Shown: positions 9,137 through 17,762, numbered from the stretch's first letter. The stretch is DNA of 64,000 bases from CAZRHR01 sp964578885 (GCA_964578885.1 CAZOEO010000009.1:62001-126000), one strand, 5' to 3'. Notes: generated by a model from the letters alone, not told the origin. Translations and numbers: made by a program.

Positions 9137-9913
9137 ATGAAAGACTTTTGGGTTTCTTTTAATAAAGGGTTGATTCCCGGCGTATTTGCCTTAGCAAGTT
9201 TGTTTCTCATTATGGCTGGCTTGTCTGGAATCGGCATCCAATCCATCAAGTTTTTGATGGGTAGTGTTTTTACTTTTGTTTTCTCTGTATTCTGGCTTTT
9301 GCTGGTGTTCAAAGTAATTCGCTCTAAGAAAGCCACTTATCTGGCGGCAGGCATTACCATTGTGAGTGCCATCCTGATGTTTGGTATTTACAGAAGCATT
9401 GCGGAGCGCTTTGAGTTTATGGCGCAGGAAACCAAAGTAGTAAACACCGTAGTGCAACGGATGAAAAAAATCCGGGAAGCTCAGGTACTATATCGTGAAG
9501 TAAAAGGAGAATATGCAGGTGATTTTACTGCACTCATTACTTTTATTCGTGAGGGGCAGTATCCAATCATCAGCAAAACGGGAAATGCCGATGACTCTGT
9601 GGCAGTGGCGCGCGGTTTGGTTCGAATCGACACCAACTGGGTTCCCGTTTTGGGAAATAAATTCATGGTAGATTTTCCTTTAGATTCTTTACCTTTTGTT
9701 CCCTATGCCTCTGCAGCCACGCAGTTTACCATGGCGGCCGACAAACTTGATGTAGAAGGTACCTTGTTACCTGTTTTCGAAGCCAGCGCTCCTTATGTCC
9801 TTTTCCTCGGAAATTTGTACAAGGAAAACGGTTACATGGCACCTCCTGAAGATTCATTGATTCGTGTGGGGTCGTTGACTGAGCCTACCACGAATGGCAA
9901 CTGGAAAGAATAA
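9137..9913 (+). CDS. Membrane protein of unknown function, pseudopilin-like soluble domain
   Basis: 258 residues. Three hydrophobic segments (about 12-32, 40-58 and 67-83) are followed by an amphipathic helix and a soluble domain starting VQRMKKIREAQVLYREVKG. This segment, with EYAGDFTALITFI after it, is the pattern of a Bacteroidota protein family that looks like type II pseudopilins (helix then G-x-Y); members usually have one N-terminal helix, so three is more than expected. No function is established. It is 12 bases upstream of rsmD and likely co-transcribed with rsmD and coaD. A TAGTTTTG -7-like element lies at 9107-9114. Confidence 0.75.
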   Translation: MKDFWVSFNKGLIPGVFALASLFLIMAGLSGIGIQSIKFLMGSVFTFVFSVFWLLLVFKVIRSKKATYLAAGITIVSAILMFGIYRSIAERFEFMAQETKVVNTVVQRMKKIREAQVLYREVKGEYAGDFTALITFIREGQYPIISKTGNADDSVAVARGLVRIDTNWVPVLGNKFMVDFPLDSLPFVPYASAATQFTMAADKLDVEGTLLPVFEASAPYVLFLGNLYKENGYMAPPEDSLIRVGSLTEPTTNGNWKE

Positions 9914-9925
9914 TCCGCATTTACT

Positions 9926-10507
9926 GTGACTAGAATCATTGCCGGTTTCCTCAGGGGCCGGCAAATTCATATTCCGGCGAACCTACCGGTGAGGCCCACC
10001 ACAGATCGTGCGCGGGAAGCATTGTTTAGTAGTCTGGACGCCCTGGGTGGTTTTTCGGGTAAAAGGGTTTTGGACCTCTGCGCCGGAACAGGGACTTTGG
10101 GTTTCGAAGCCTTGTCCAGAGATGCGGAACATGTGGTTTTTGTGGATCAGCATCCACAAGTGGTGAAACACCTTCACCAGCATGCGCAGCAATGGAAAAT
10201 GGAAGATCGCCTTAGCATCATACGCAAAGCAGCGGTGCCATTTGCTACCCACTTTCAGGGAATACCCTTTGATTTGATTTTGGCCGATCCGCCCTATGAT
10301 ATTCCGGCCCTGGACAAATGGCCGGCACTTTTAATGACTGAATCGATATTGCATCCCTCAGGTATTTTGGTGATTGAACATGATAAAAAATGGTTGAACA
10401 CCTTTTCCTCTCATCCGAATTGTTTCAAGCAAAAAGTATTGGGAACAGTACATTTTTCATATTTCAGTGCTGATTATCATGCATCGGAGGAAAAATCTTA
10501 CCTTTAA
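9926..10507 (+). CDS. rsmD: 16S rRNA (guanine(966)-N2)-methyltransferase RsmD
   Basis: 193 residues from a GTG start (9926) that gives the family's usual opening TRIIAGFLRGRQIHIP. The SAM-binding motif is DLCAGTGTLGFEALSR and the catalytic motif is DPPY (in LILADPPYDIPAL). The N-terminal RPTTDRAREALFSSL is also characteristic. The enzyme methylates N2 of G966 in 16S rRNA during 30S assembly. The length is normal. It sits 12 bases after the pseudopilin-like gene and 3 bases before coaD, an rsmD-coaD order that is common in bacteria. Confidence 0.93.
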   Translation: MTRIIAGFLRGRQIHIPANLPVRPTTDRAREALFSSLDALGGFSGKRVLDLCAGTGTLGFEALSRDAEHVVFVDQHPQVVKHLHQHAQQWKMEDRLSIIRKAAVPFATHFQGIPFDLILADPPYDIPALDKWPALLMTESILHPSGILVIEHDKKWLNTFSSHPNCFKQKVLGTVHFSYFSADYHASEEKSYL

Positions 10508-10510
10508 ATC

Positions 10511-10975
10511 ATGAGAATTGCGGTATATCCGGGTACGTTCGACCCCGTCACCAAAGGCCATGAAGCGTTGGTCATCAGGGCCATTCCATTATTTGACCAA
10601 ATTATAGTGGCCATTGGACATAATGCCAAGAAACAAACCGCGTTTTCTTTGGAACAAAGGTTGGCTTGGTTAAAACAGGTGTTTGCGCCCTACCCTACCA
10701 TTCAGGTGGCTTATTTTTCAGGACTTACCATTCAATTTTGTGAAGAAAAGCAGGCTCGATTTATTTTGAGGGGTCTTCGATCCAGCTCGGATTTCGAATA
10801 TGAGCGGAATATTTCTCAAGCCAACGCCGCCCTCAATAAAGACATAGAAACCATTTTTATGGTGAGCGATCCGGGATTGTCCGCCATCAATTCGTCCATT
10901 GTTCGGGATATTTACCGACATGGTGGCGACACAAGGCCATTCCTGCCTTTAGCCATATCTCTTCCCGGTTTATGA
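10511..10975 (+). CDS. coaD: Phosphopantetheine adenylyltransferase CoaD
   Basis: 154 residues, normal length. The nucleotidyltransferase motif is AVYPGTFDPVTKGHEAL (TKGH equals the HxGH signature). Arg-rich FILRGLRSSSDFEYE and the C-terminal INSSIVRDI match the ATP-binding and ISSTxVR-type motifs. It catalyses 4'-phosphopantetheine plus ATP to dephospho-CoA, the fourth step of CoA synthesis, in the cytosol. It follows rsmD by 3 bases; a TACCTTTA element at 10499-10506, inside the end of rsmD, could add its own promoter. Confidence 0.95.
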   Translation: MRIAVYPGTFDPVTKGHEALVIRAIPLFDQIIVAIGHNAKKQTAFSLEQRLAWLKQVFAPYPTIQVAYFSGLTIQFCEEKQARFILRGLRSSSDFEYERNISQANAALNKDIETIFMVSDPGLSAINSSIVRDIYRHGGDTRPFLPLAISLPGL

Positions 10976-10993
10976 AATTTATCTCTTTGACTT

Positions 10994-11005
10994 ACGTTTA
11001 AACGT
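10994..11005. promoter_or_regulatory. Perfect 12-bp palindrome just before a start codon
   Basis: ACGTTTAAACGT is a perfect palindrome ending one base before the ATG of the thioredoxin-fold gene. It could be an operator or a chance occurrence in AT-rich spacer; I see no second copy nearby. Confidence 0.3.
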
Positions 11006-11006
11006 C

Positions 11007-12374
11007 ATGAACATCCGCTTATCCTTTTTCATGGGCCTCCTGCTCATGACCACAAGCCTTGAAGCACAGCCCATTATTATTCGTGGTGAAGCGCCTGTTT
11101 TCAAAGAACAACTCATTGAATTTTTGGCCATTACCGATTGGGTTACTTTGAAAACTTATCATGTAGGGGAAACCCGCATCTCCAATGACGGAAGTTTTGC
11201 CTGTACCCTTCAGGTATCTCCGGATACGCTTCCGGCTTTATACTTTTCTCTGGCTGGTGCCACCACCCAGTTTCAACTCACTCCCGGAAAAACTTACACG
11301 TTAAAAATTCCGGCCACAGATCCGTCTCAAGTGGGATTAACGGCGGAAAACGACACTTCCGACCGCTGGTTTCACCTGGCGAAATATGAGACCTTTTACA
11401 ACGAATATGTGTTGGCAAATGAAAAAGCGTTGCGCACATCCGAATTTAAAAAAGTGATTCAACGTTTTGTAGAAGAAAGCCAGCAAAAATTTGGTGCCCA
11501 TCCGGATCCGTTTGTACAAGCTACGGCAGCTTACCGGAGTGCCTCTACTCTGTTGGCATTGGAAGTGGCACCTCGTCAGCAACTGATTAAAACCTATATT
11601 CAGGGAAAACCGGTTTTATACGATCACCCGGATTACATGGATTTTTTCATGCAGTTATACCCACCGCTTTTCCAGAGTTGGTCGCAAGAAGTGCGCGATT
11701 CCAGTATAAGAAACATACTGACCCAGGGCGGAAATTATGATTCTTTGCTTTTAGCCGTAGCTGCAAAAGCAGAGATTCCGGGAAGAGAAGTGGCTGAATT
11801 AGTGGTCATTTCAGGATGTTATGCTTTATACAAAGAAAGGCTACTGAAAGAGCCACAGATTTCTCGATTTTTAACGCAGGCCTATCCCAAAGTCGTTCAT
11901 CCTTCCCTTCGTCGAATTATCCGGGAAATCCTTAAAAAAGTGCATTTCCTGCAACGTGGCACACCGTTTCCGGATATCAGGGCTTTACGTGCAGATGGAA
12001 GTCAATTTGTCCTTTCCGATGCACTGGGCAAAGCCGTTTATCTGATGTTCTTCGAGATGAGTTCACCACCTTCCCTGGCAGAATTTCTGGCTTCTAAAGC
12101 ATTTAGCGACCGATATAAAGATGAAATTCAATTGGTTGGCATTTGCATGGATTGCAATTTCACGCTACTCGACCAGCTCACACAAACCTATAAGATGAAG
12201 GCAGAATTGGTTTTGTCCTCTCCTGAAATCATGGATCAATTTGAAATGGTGAGAAATTTTACCGCCTTTTTAATTGATAAAGAGGGCAATGTAGCTCAAG
12301 CACCGGCCAAGTCTCCCGGAAATGGTGGAGATGGCCAGATTTATGATTTACTGAGAAAAGTCCAGCGTAGGTAG
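11007..12374 (+). CDS. Exported thioredoxin-fold protein without the CxxC motif
   Basis: 455 residues with a Sec signal peptide (MNIRLSFFMGLLLMTTSLEA). An N-terminal beta domain of the DUF4369 sort and a helical middle lead to a C-terminal thioredoxin-like domain beginning GTPFPDIRALRADGSQFVLS (about residue 318). This is the layout of Bacteroidota periplasmic TlpA/ResA-like proteins. At the redox position the sequence reads FFEMSSPPSLAEF, so both Cys of the usual WCxxC are absent; the only nearby Cys pair is CMDC (about 379). It is thus unlikely to be a normal disulfide reductase. It starts 31 bases after coaD. Its stop is one base from the end of the convergent dikinase gene. Confidence 0.75.
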   Translation: MNIRLSFFMGLLLMTTSLEAQPIIIRGEAPVFKEQLIEFLAITDWVTLKTYHVGETRISNDGSFACTLQVSPDTLPALYFSLAGATTQFQLTPGKTYTLKIPATDPSQVGLTAENDTSDRWFHLAKYETFYNEYVLANEKALRTSEFKKVIQRFVEESQQKFGAHPDPFVQATAAYRSASTLLALEVAPRQQLIKTYIQGKPVLYDHPDYMDFFMQLYPPLFQSWSQEVRDSSIRNILTQGGNYDSLLLAVAAKAEIPGREVAELVVISGCYALYKERLLKEPQISRFLTQAYPKVVHPSLRRIIREILKKVHFLQRGTPFPDIRALRADGSQFVLSDALGKAVYLMFFEMSSPPSLAEFLASKAFSDRYKDEIQLVGICMDCNFTLLDQLTQTYKMKAELVLSSPEIMDQFEMVRNFTAFLIDKEGNVAQAPAKSPGNGGDGQIYDLLRKVQRR

Positions 12375-12375
12375 T

Positions 12376-14733
12376 TTATGGCTTGGTGAGCGTGCCTTCC
12401 AATCCGTTTAAGGTCACCACGTCTCCGGTTTTCAACCATTGCATGACACCCGCCACGGAAACAATGGTGGGCAACCCATATTCTCTGGCCACCACGGCTC
12501 CGTGCGACAATGGACTTCCAATTTCCGTCACCAAACCGGCCGCAATCGCGTAAAAGGGCGTCCATCCAATGTCGGTAAACGGCGCTACCATGATTTCACC
12601 AGGTTGTAAAAGATGGGCATCTTCTCTGCTTTGAATTAAACGAACAGGCCCCGTGATCACGCCCGGACAAACCGGAATGCCAGTGAGTTGATTGGCATCC
12701 AGGGATACCGCCGTGGCCATGCTTTTGGGGAAAGGTTTTCCTTTTAATACATCGTCGAATCGAAGCTGATTGGCTTGTTCCACCCGTTGTTTTCGGACAG
12801 CCGCTTTGCTTTTCCAATCCAGAGGTGCTTCATTTCTTGCCATTTTTGCCAATTCGGCCATGCTATAGTAGAAAACGTCATTCGGCTGTTCGAGGTAATC
12901 CATGTGGTGTAGTTGTTTCCCTAACGCAAGATAACCTTCCCTTATTTTAGCCAAAATCTTGATGGACAATGCTTTTGATTTCTCCCTGCGAACCACAGCT
13001 TTTCTGGCCACAGCCACGAGCGGTCGAATTTTCCAGGGAATAGAAGCCCCTTTTGCCGCAGAACTTTTCTCCGATTTAGGGAGGCTCACAATCAATTGCA
13101 GGGTTTCCACCAATTTTTCCGGTTGCATGCCCCAGGGCAAAGAGGAAAATTCAGCTTCCCGCACGCCCCGATGGCCATGGGAATTCAGAAAATGCTGAAA
13201 AGCCTGTTTTAGCGGGGCGGGAGCAAATTTTTGCAGCAGTACCAAACCAGCTTCAGGGGTCGCGGCCAACAGCGCATTTTGCTGCTCAGGAAGCGATCGG
13301 ATTAAATCGGCGAGGGCCTCCAATTGTTTCAACGGATCAGCACTTTCCACCTTTCCAATGTCCTGAAGCCATCCACTCGCCTGTTGGTGGTGAATCGGCT
13401 CAGGAGATTTTCCCTGACTCACGACCCGGACCAAAGCGGCATAATAAGAACCGGATTGGCTGGACGTCGCAAAATGATATCGGAAAGCAGAAGATAAAAT
13501 ATCCCTTCCCCGATCTAACTGGTTCCAAAGTTCAGCCGGATTGTCAGACCAAACGGGTTGATAGCGTTCTGCCAAACTTTCTAATTTGCGAACGGCACTT
13601 CCTGCACTTTGCAAATAGGCGACCTGTTGCAAAAAATGAAGTCCGCGAGTCCATTTCCCCGCTCTTTCCTTTGGTGCAGGAGCCTCAACACTTCTTCCGA
13701 CAATGGACAAATCAATATTTTCTTTTTCATTCATGCCGGTATGAATGGTAAAATCATACAAGGCCGAGAGATTGAAGAAAAGGCGATAATAGAAAACCTG
13801 TAAATAACGTCGTCTCGTATCATTGGGAACAGGAACACCGGAACGTCGGGCAAAATCCTTTAATCCGGCGTCTATGGCTTCGCCGAAAACTTCCGCAGTA
13901 ATGGGCGAAACGGCACCGGGCATCATTTCCCCAATATTTCCAAGGGTGAACCAATGTTCTCTTTCTTCTTCTTCGGTACACATGGTGTCCCACTCGTTCA
14001 GGTGGGTTTCGGACATGGTGGTAATGGGTCTTGCCTGTAACCACCAAATCACGCCCTGTGCGTCTATGGCCCATTCGAAATCCATGGGTGCATTTTGTCT
14101 TTTTTCCCAGGCATGCGCTTGTTCCGCCATTTTTACGGCCCAAACGGCTTGAAAACCCTGGGGCCATTCCACAGGATGAACAGGTTGATAAGGCGTTGCG
14201 CCCCATTTGGCCATGGCTACGTCGAAGGTGGGTGCCATACCGGAAACCAGTGCTTCTCCATCGCCTTCCACCATACTCAGCAGCATACGATCCATGGATT
14301 GGCGAACGGGATCGGCGGAAAATAAAACGCCGGCCCACATCGGCTGAACCATTTCTTGCACCACCACATGCATGGACATAGGAATCATGCCGGATTCCTC
14401 GCCCTGATAAGCAGTCACTAGTTCGGATTGCAGGGAAGCCCTCACCTCTTCTATCGCGGCCAAAACATCGGAGGGTTTCGCCGGAACATACAATTTGGTG
14501 AGGAATTGACCGGCATAGGATTGATGCGCGCCATCTTCCGCAGAAGCGCTGGAGCGAACGGCCACAAATGGCGTTTCTATGTCTTCATCTAACCTTTTCT
14601 CAAGTAGGCTTTCATTTAAAATCTCTTGGGATTCAATCACAAAAAAACGAGGGACTTTATATCCTGCTTTTTGCAATTGTTGAAGCCAAAAAGCTTTTCC
14701 ACCCTGTTCCGGTACGTTTGAAAGTGCAACCAT
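12376..14733 (-). CDS. PEP synthase/rifampicin phosphotransferase-like dikinase
   Basis: 785 residues. Residues 1-240 form a PEP/pyruvate-dikinase ATP-binding domain: VAVRSSASAEDG (57-68), GVLFSADP (135-142) and the closing FEWAIDAQGVIWWLQARPI. The last ~80 residues are the swivelling phosphohistidine domain, with catalytic His744 in GSPLSHGAVVAREYGLPTIV. The three-part order without a C-terminal PEP/pyruvate barrel, and the VVAREYGLP stretch, resemble rifampicin phosphotransferase more than true PEP synthase. The helical middle (about 300-660) would then be the acceptor-binding domain. The acceptor cannot be deduced. Related enzymes are near 800-870 residues. Single-gene transcript, convergent with the thioredoxin-fold gene. 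Confidence 0.75.
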   Translation of the reverse strand: MVALSNVPEQGGKAFWLQQLQKAGYKVPRFFVIESQEILNESLLEKRLDEDIETPFVAVRSSASAEDGAHQSYAGQFLTKLYVPAKPSDVLAAIEEVRASLQSELVTAYQGEESGMIPMSMHVVVQEMVQPMWAGVLFSADPVRQSMDRMLLSMVEGDGEALVSGMAPTFDVAMAKWGATPYQPVHPVEWPQGFQAVWAVKMAEQAHAWEKRQNAPMDFEWAIDAQGVIWWLQARPITTMSETHLNEWDTMCTEEEEREHWFTLGNIGEMMPGAVSPITAEVFGEAIDAGLKDFARRSGVPVPNDTRRRYLQVFYYRLFFNLSALYDFTIHTGMNEKENIDLSIVGRSVEAPAPKERAGKWTRGLHFLQQVAYLQSAGSAVRKLESLAERYQPVWSDNPAELWNQLDRGRDILSSAFRYHFATSSQSGSYYAALVRVVSQGKSPEPIHHQQASGWLQDIGKVESADPLKQLEALADLIRSLPEQQNALLAATPEAGLVLLQKFAPAPLKQAFQHFLNSHGHRGVREAEFSSLPWGMQPEKLVETLQLIVSLPKSEKSSAAKGASIPWKIRPLVAVARKAVVRREKSKALSIKILAKIREGYLALGKQLHHMDYLEQPNDVFYYSMAELAKMARNEAPLDWKSKAAVRKQRVEQANQLRFDDVLKGKPFPKSMATAVSLDANQLTGIPVCPGVITGPVRLIQSREDAHLLQPGEIMVAPFTDIGWTPFYAIAAGLVTEIGSPLSHGAVVAREYGLPTIVSVAGVMQWLKTGDVVTLNGLEGTLTKP

Positions 14734-14770
14734 GGGGCAAAAATCGGTAAAACCCCAGATTTAACGAAAT

Positions 14771-14805
14771 AAAAAGGGGAACGTACTCCGCAGTAACGCT
14801 CCCCT
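14771..14805 (-). terminator. Terminator of the beta-helix gene
   Basis: Arms AGGGGAACGT (14775-14784) and AACGCTCCCCT (14795-14805) pair with one mismatch. On the minus strand the hairpin is followed by TTTTTATTT. It lies 28 bases after the stop of the beta-helix gene. Confidence 0.7.
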
Positions 14806-14832
14806 CCACACAACACAAAACAAAAACAAATT

Positions 14833-15912
14833 TTACTGGTGCGCTCTGGCGCGAACGTTTACGTTAAGGTTAGAAGAGGATGCGCCTGATGGTGGTACGG
14901 TTGCAGACCAAATGGCAGGAAAAGCTGGGATGCCGCTTAATTTATAAGGCATAGAGCCACCTGTTGCCCCACGGTTACTTCCTGTGCTGGATGTTCCAAT
15001 AGCCGATGAACCAGATGCCAGAATCCAATATCTGTCTTGAGTAACCAATCCATTTTGAGCGAACATGGTGGTCATGTTCACGTTGGTCAAGTTGTTGTTT
15101 GCGGTGCCCCATTGGGTTAATCCACCCATGTTGTATTGGCTATTGTTGGGGAAAGAAGCACTTACGGTAAGATTACCCCGAATCAAAATATTATCCACCA
15201 CAGTACTGTTGTATAATGCCAAGTCACCAATGATGGTATTGTTTGAAATCACCGCATTGGCATTGGTGGGCATGGAAATGGCGCGTTTCGTGGTGGCGGT
15301 GGAATGCGTGGTGGTGGTAGATGGTGGAGACCCCGCCATAATCATATTATTGGAAATAATCACATTGTTTTGCGCACCAGACGAAAATTCAATGGCCATG
15401 GGCTGAGCGGTAGACGTAGTAGACACCATGATGAAATTTTGCAAAATCGCCGTATTGATGATGTTGGCAGAAATCCGAATGGCAGCGGTAGAAGCCGTCG
15501 CAGAAGTTTGGTTGAAAAAATTTCTGGTGACAGATACATTATTGGCGGAAATGATAAGTAATGCAGTTGGCGCACCAATAAAACTAAGACCTGAAACCAC
15601 CGCTCCGGCAGCGGCGGCGCTCACTGTCATGTCTGTAAACGTAGCAGGAAACGGAATGGCTTGGGTAGAGTCGTTTTCGGCGAGAAAATAACCTGGTCCA
15701 ATCACCGTAAGATTTTTAGATAGCGTACCGGAACCATAGCTAATTGGTGAGCCTTCAATAAAAAGCGTGTCCCCAACTGCCGCGGCGGCCACTGCTGAGT
15801 TAAATGTAGTATAGGCTGCAGAAAGTCCAGCCCTGTTATTAACGCGAATCTTCGCAGCTTGTACTTGCATAGAAGCCGCTAAGACTAAAGATAGAATTGT
15901 AACACTTCTCAT
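14833..15912 (-). CDS. Exported right-handed beta-helix protein
   Basis: 359 residues with a signal peptide (MRSVTILSLVLAASMQVQAA). After a short linker the body shows imperfect parallel-beta-helix rungs: NVSVTRNFFNQTS, NTAILQNFIMVST, NNVIISNNMIMAG, NAVISNNTIIG and STVVDNILIRGN, with Asn ladders typical of pectate-lyase-like folds. A Ser/Thr-rich insert (SPPSTTTTHSTATTK, about residue 200) breaks the coil. There is no visible catalytic Arg/Asp set and no T9SS domain at the end (NVNVRARAHQ). Likely periplasmic or surface; substrate unknown. It has its own good promoter (15941-15971) and terminator. Confidence 0.75.
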   Translation of the reverse strand: MRSVTILSLVLAASMQVQAAKIRVNNRAGLSAAYTTFNSAVAAAAVGDTLFIEGSPISYGSGTLSKNLTVIGPGYFLAENDSTQAIPFPATFTDMTVSAAAAGAVVSGLSFIGAPTALLIISANNVSVTRNFFNQTSATASTAAIRISANIINTAILQNFIMVSTTSTAQPMAIEFSSGAQNNVIISNNMIMAGSPPSTTTTHSTATTKRAISMPTNANAVISNNTIIGDLALYNSTVVDNILIRGNLTVSASFPNNSQYNMGGLTQWGTANNNLTNVNMTTMFAQNGLVTQDRYWILASGSSAIGTSSTGSNRGATGGSMPYKLSGIPAFPAIWSATVPPSGASSSNLNVNVRARAHQ

Positions 15913-15940
15913 GTTCGGGTTCTTTAAAAATGTAATAACA

Positions 15941-15971
15941 CAAAAATAATGAAACCAAGTATAAAAACAAA
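15941..15971 (-). promoter_or_regulatory. Bacteroidota-type promoter of the beta-helix gene
   Basis: On the minus strand TTTG (15971-15968), 19 bases, then TATTTTTG (15948-15941): a full match to the TTTG/TAnnTTTG consensus of the Bacteroidota primary sigma factor. It predicts a 20-25-base leader before the ATG at 15912. Confidence 0.6.
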
Positions 15972-16392
15972 TATCATTGATTTTTTACAACACTGATAAA
16001 TTCTAAGCTTTGTAAATCAATATTTTATTCATTTAAAAAAGATTTACGGTTGATCAAAATTGTGGTGACTCAAAGTTTAGAATCTTAAGTTACTTACGAT
16101 ATATGCACCTAAAGAAATCAAAATACAATTCGATGTTCATGAAATGAGCCACAATAAAAAATGCTGGCAAAGATTTGAGGAAGGTTACACTTTTATTCTA
16201 CTTCCTGCCTATTTTCCTTTGGGCTCCTCCTCTATTTCCGGGACTTGGAGAAAGCGAACCATTTCGAACATTAATTAACGTTCAAGCCGTTCACAAAGCT
16301 GTCTTCAGCGGTTTAATCGACTCCATCACCTTTTACTTTAGTCCTTGCCATCCTCAGATGATTTTGCTAGTTGTATGCAAATCGAACTAAAA
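15972..16392. other. AT-rich intergenic region, no gene seen
   Basis: About 420 bases between the beta-helix promoter and the tRNA terminator. One plus-strand frame (16175-16390, TTG start) begins with a hydrophobic stretch but has no proper start or promoter and is not called. No repeat or RNA structure stands out. Confidence 0.5.
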
Positions 16393-16426
16393 ACAAAAAA
16401 AGCTTCAGAGATTAACCCTCTGAAGC
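16393..16426 (-). terminator. Terminator of tRNA-Leu
   Basis: Arms GCTTCAGA (16402-16409) and TCTGAAGC (16419-16426) with a nine-base loop. On the minus strand they run into TTTTTTTGTTT. The hairpin begins 18 bases past the tRNA 3' end. Confidence 0.75.
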
Positions 16427-16443
16427 CTTTGTAAATCAAGGAG

Positions 16444-16525
16444 TGCCGAAGGCCGGACTCGAACCGGCACGCATTGCTGCACACGCCCCTGAAACGTGCG
16501 TGTCTACCAATTTCACCACTTCGGC
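16444..16525 (-). tRNA. tRNA-Leu (anticodon CAG)
   Basis: Reverse-strand cloverleaf: acceptor GCCGAAG pairs with CTTCGGC and the discriminator is A at 16444. The anticodon stem CACGT/GCGTG carries the loop TTCAGGG (anticodon CAG). A long variable arm (class II) and the T loop GGTTCGAGTCC are present, as expected for tRNA-Leu. The 3' CCA is not encoded (CAC-T follows), so it must be added by the CCA-adding enzyme. Reads CUG codons. Confidence 0.93.
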
Positions 16526-16588
16526 ATAAAGTCTGAAATCGAACGCTAAAGTAGAAAAACTCTATCTTAGTTGAAAATTTTTCCACCC

Positions 16589-17758
16589 ATGCGTCAAAGT
16601 TTTTTTTTGAGACCGCTCCAAATACTTCTTTTTGTTCTTCCAGCCTTGTCTCTCCAGGCACAAATTGAATGGAAGCCGTTCCTTACGGATACCACCCACC
16701 TAGTCCGGAAACTGGGAACCATCTACAGCCAAACCCAAATTCCCAGGGCGGGCGGAATCATGGTGAAATCGGATACCATTTTGGCCGTAGTGGTTCGTGG
16801 CAGAAATCGGGCTTACGGGGAGTTTATCGGAGAGCAAAACTTGGTTCACCTCGGCTCCAACACTATGGCCGTCACGGCCTATGTAGCCGCACGTCTGGTG
16901 CACGACCAAAAAATCCAGTGGAATACTTCTTTTTTCGACCTTTTTCCCAAACTACAGGCCAAGGCCCATCCTGGTTTTCAACAAGCCTCCCTCACCCTCA
17001 GGGAACTATTAGGACACCGGGCCGGCATTGTTCCTTTTGCTTCCGCTCCTGAATTCGATATTGCTTCGGGCGTGAAGGGGAAAGGGAAAAAGCAAATGGA
17101 ACGGTTCGCCGCCCTTGTTTTAAGCTATCCTAAACTGGAAGCGCCTTTTACCTTCTCGAATGCCGGATACTCCCTGGCCGCGCTAATGCTCGAACAGGCT
17201 TCAGGTAAAAGCTGGGAACAACTCCTCGACCTCTATTTGAAAAAAGAACTGGGTTGCCAGTATTTTGTGGGAATGCCGCATGAAAAATCAAAATTTGAAG
17301 CCTGGGGTCATTTTACCCGTTCCAACGATACCGTCTTTCAGGAACTGCGTCCGGAAATGAAATACAAACTTCCAACGGTGCTGAATCCCGCCCTCAATCT
17401 TTCTATGACGCCCGGAGATTATGCCACGTTTATCCAATATATGTTGCGCGGACTCCTGGGAAAAACTTCTCTTCCCAAATCTTTATTTGAGGCCTTGTGC
17501 TTGTCGAAAGAGGGTTATGCCATGGGTTGGGCGCATATGGAAGATGGAAATGGAAACGTAGTGATTATTCACGATGGCACTTCCGGTTTCCATTTTATGA
17601 GAACCACCATTCTGCCTGAATACGACCTCGCCTTTTCTGTATTAACCAACACATTTGGTGGAAGAACCGAACCCATTATTCAGCAATTAAACGAGGAAAT
17701 TCTCGAAAAACTTGTGCAATTCGAGGAGTTGAACAAAATTGACTGGCAAAAACCTTAA
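16589..17758 (+). CDS. Exported beta-lactamase-fold protein with substituted active site
   Basis: 389 residues from the ATG at 16589 (an in-frame TTG at 16571 precedes it); signal peptide ends near LSLQAQ. The fold follows class C beta-lactamase/PBP4-type serine hydrolases: HLGSNTMAVTAY (87-98) at the SxxK position, LTLRELLGHRAGIVPF (135-150), FTFSNAGYSLAALML (187-201) at the YxN position and an IIHDGTSGF segment at the KTG/HxG position. Ser90 is kept, but the catalytic Lys is Met93 and the Tyr of YxN is Phe189. Ordinary acyl-enzyme chemistry is therefore unlikely; a binding role or altered catalysis is inference. Length is normal and the frame is intact, so it is not a decaying gene by eye. 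Confidence 0.8.
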   Translation: MRQSFFLRPLQILLFVLPALSLQAQIEWKPFLTDTTHLVRKLGTIYSQTQIPRAGGIMVKSDTILAVVVRGRNRAYGEFIGEQNLVHLGSNTMAVTAYVAARLVHDQKIQWNTSFFDLFPKLQAKAHPGFQQASLTLRELLGHRAGIVPFASAPEFDIASGVKGKGKKQMERFAALVLSYPKLEAPFTFSNAGYSLAALMLEQASGKSWEQLLDLYLKKELGCQYFVGMPHEKSKFEAWGHFTRSNDTVFQELRPEMKYKLPTVLNPALNLSMTPGDYATFIQYMLRGLLGKTSLPKSLFEALCLSKEGYAMGWAHMEDGNGNVVIIHDGTSGFHFMRTTILPEYDLAFSVLTNTFGGRTEPIIQQLNEEILEKLVQFEELNKIDWQKP

Positions 17759-17762
17759 TATT

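Noticed and set aside
16175..16390. 71-codon frame with a hydrophobic start
   Set aside because: TTG start, no promoter, no domain, in AT-rich spacer; hydrophobicity from T-rich codons.
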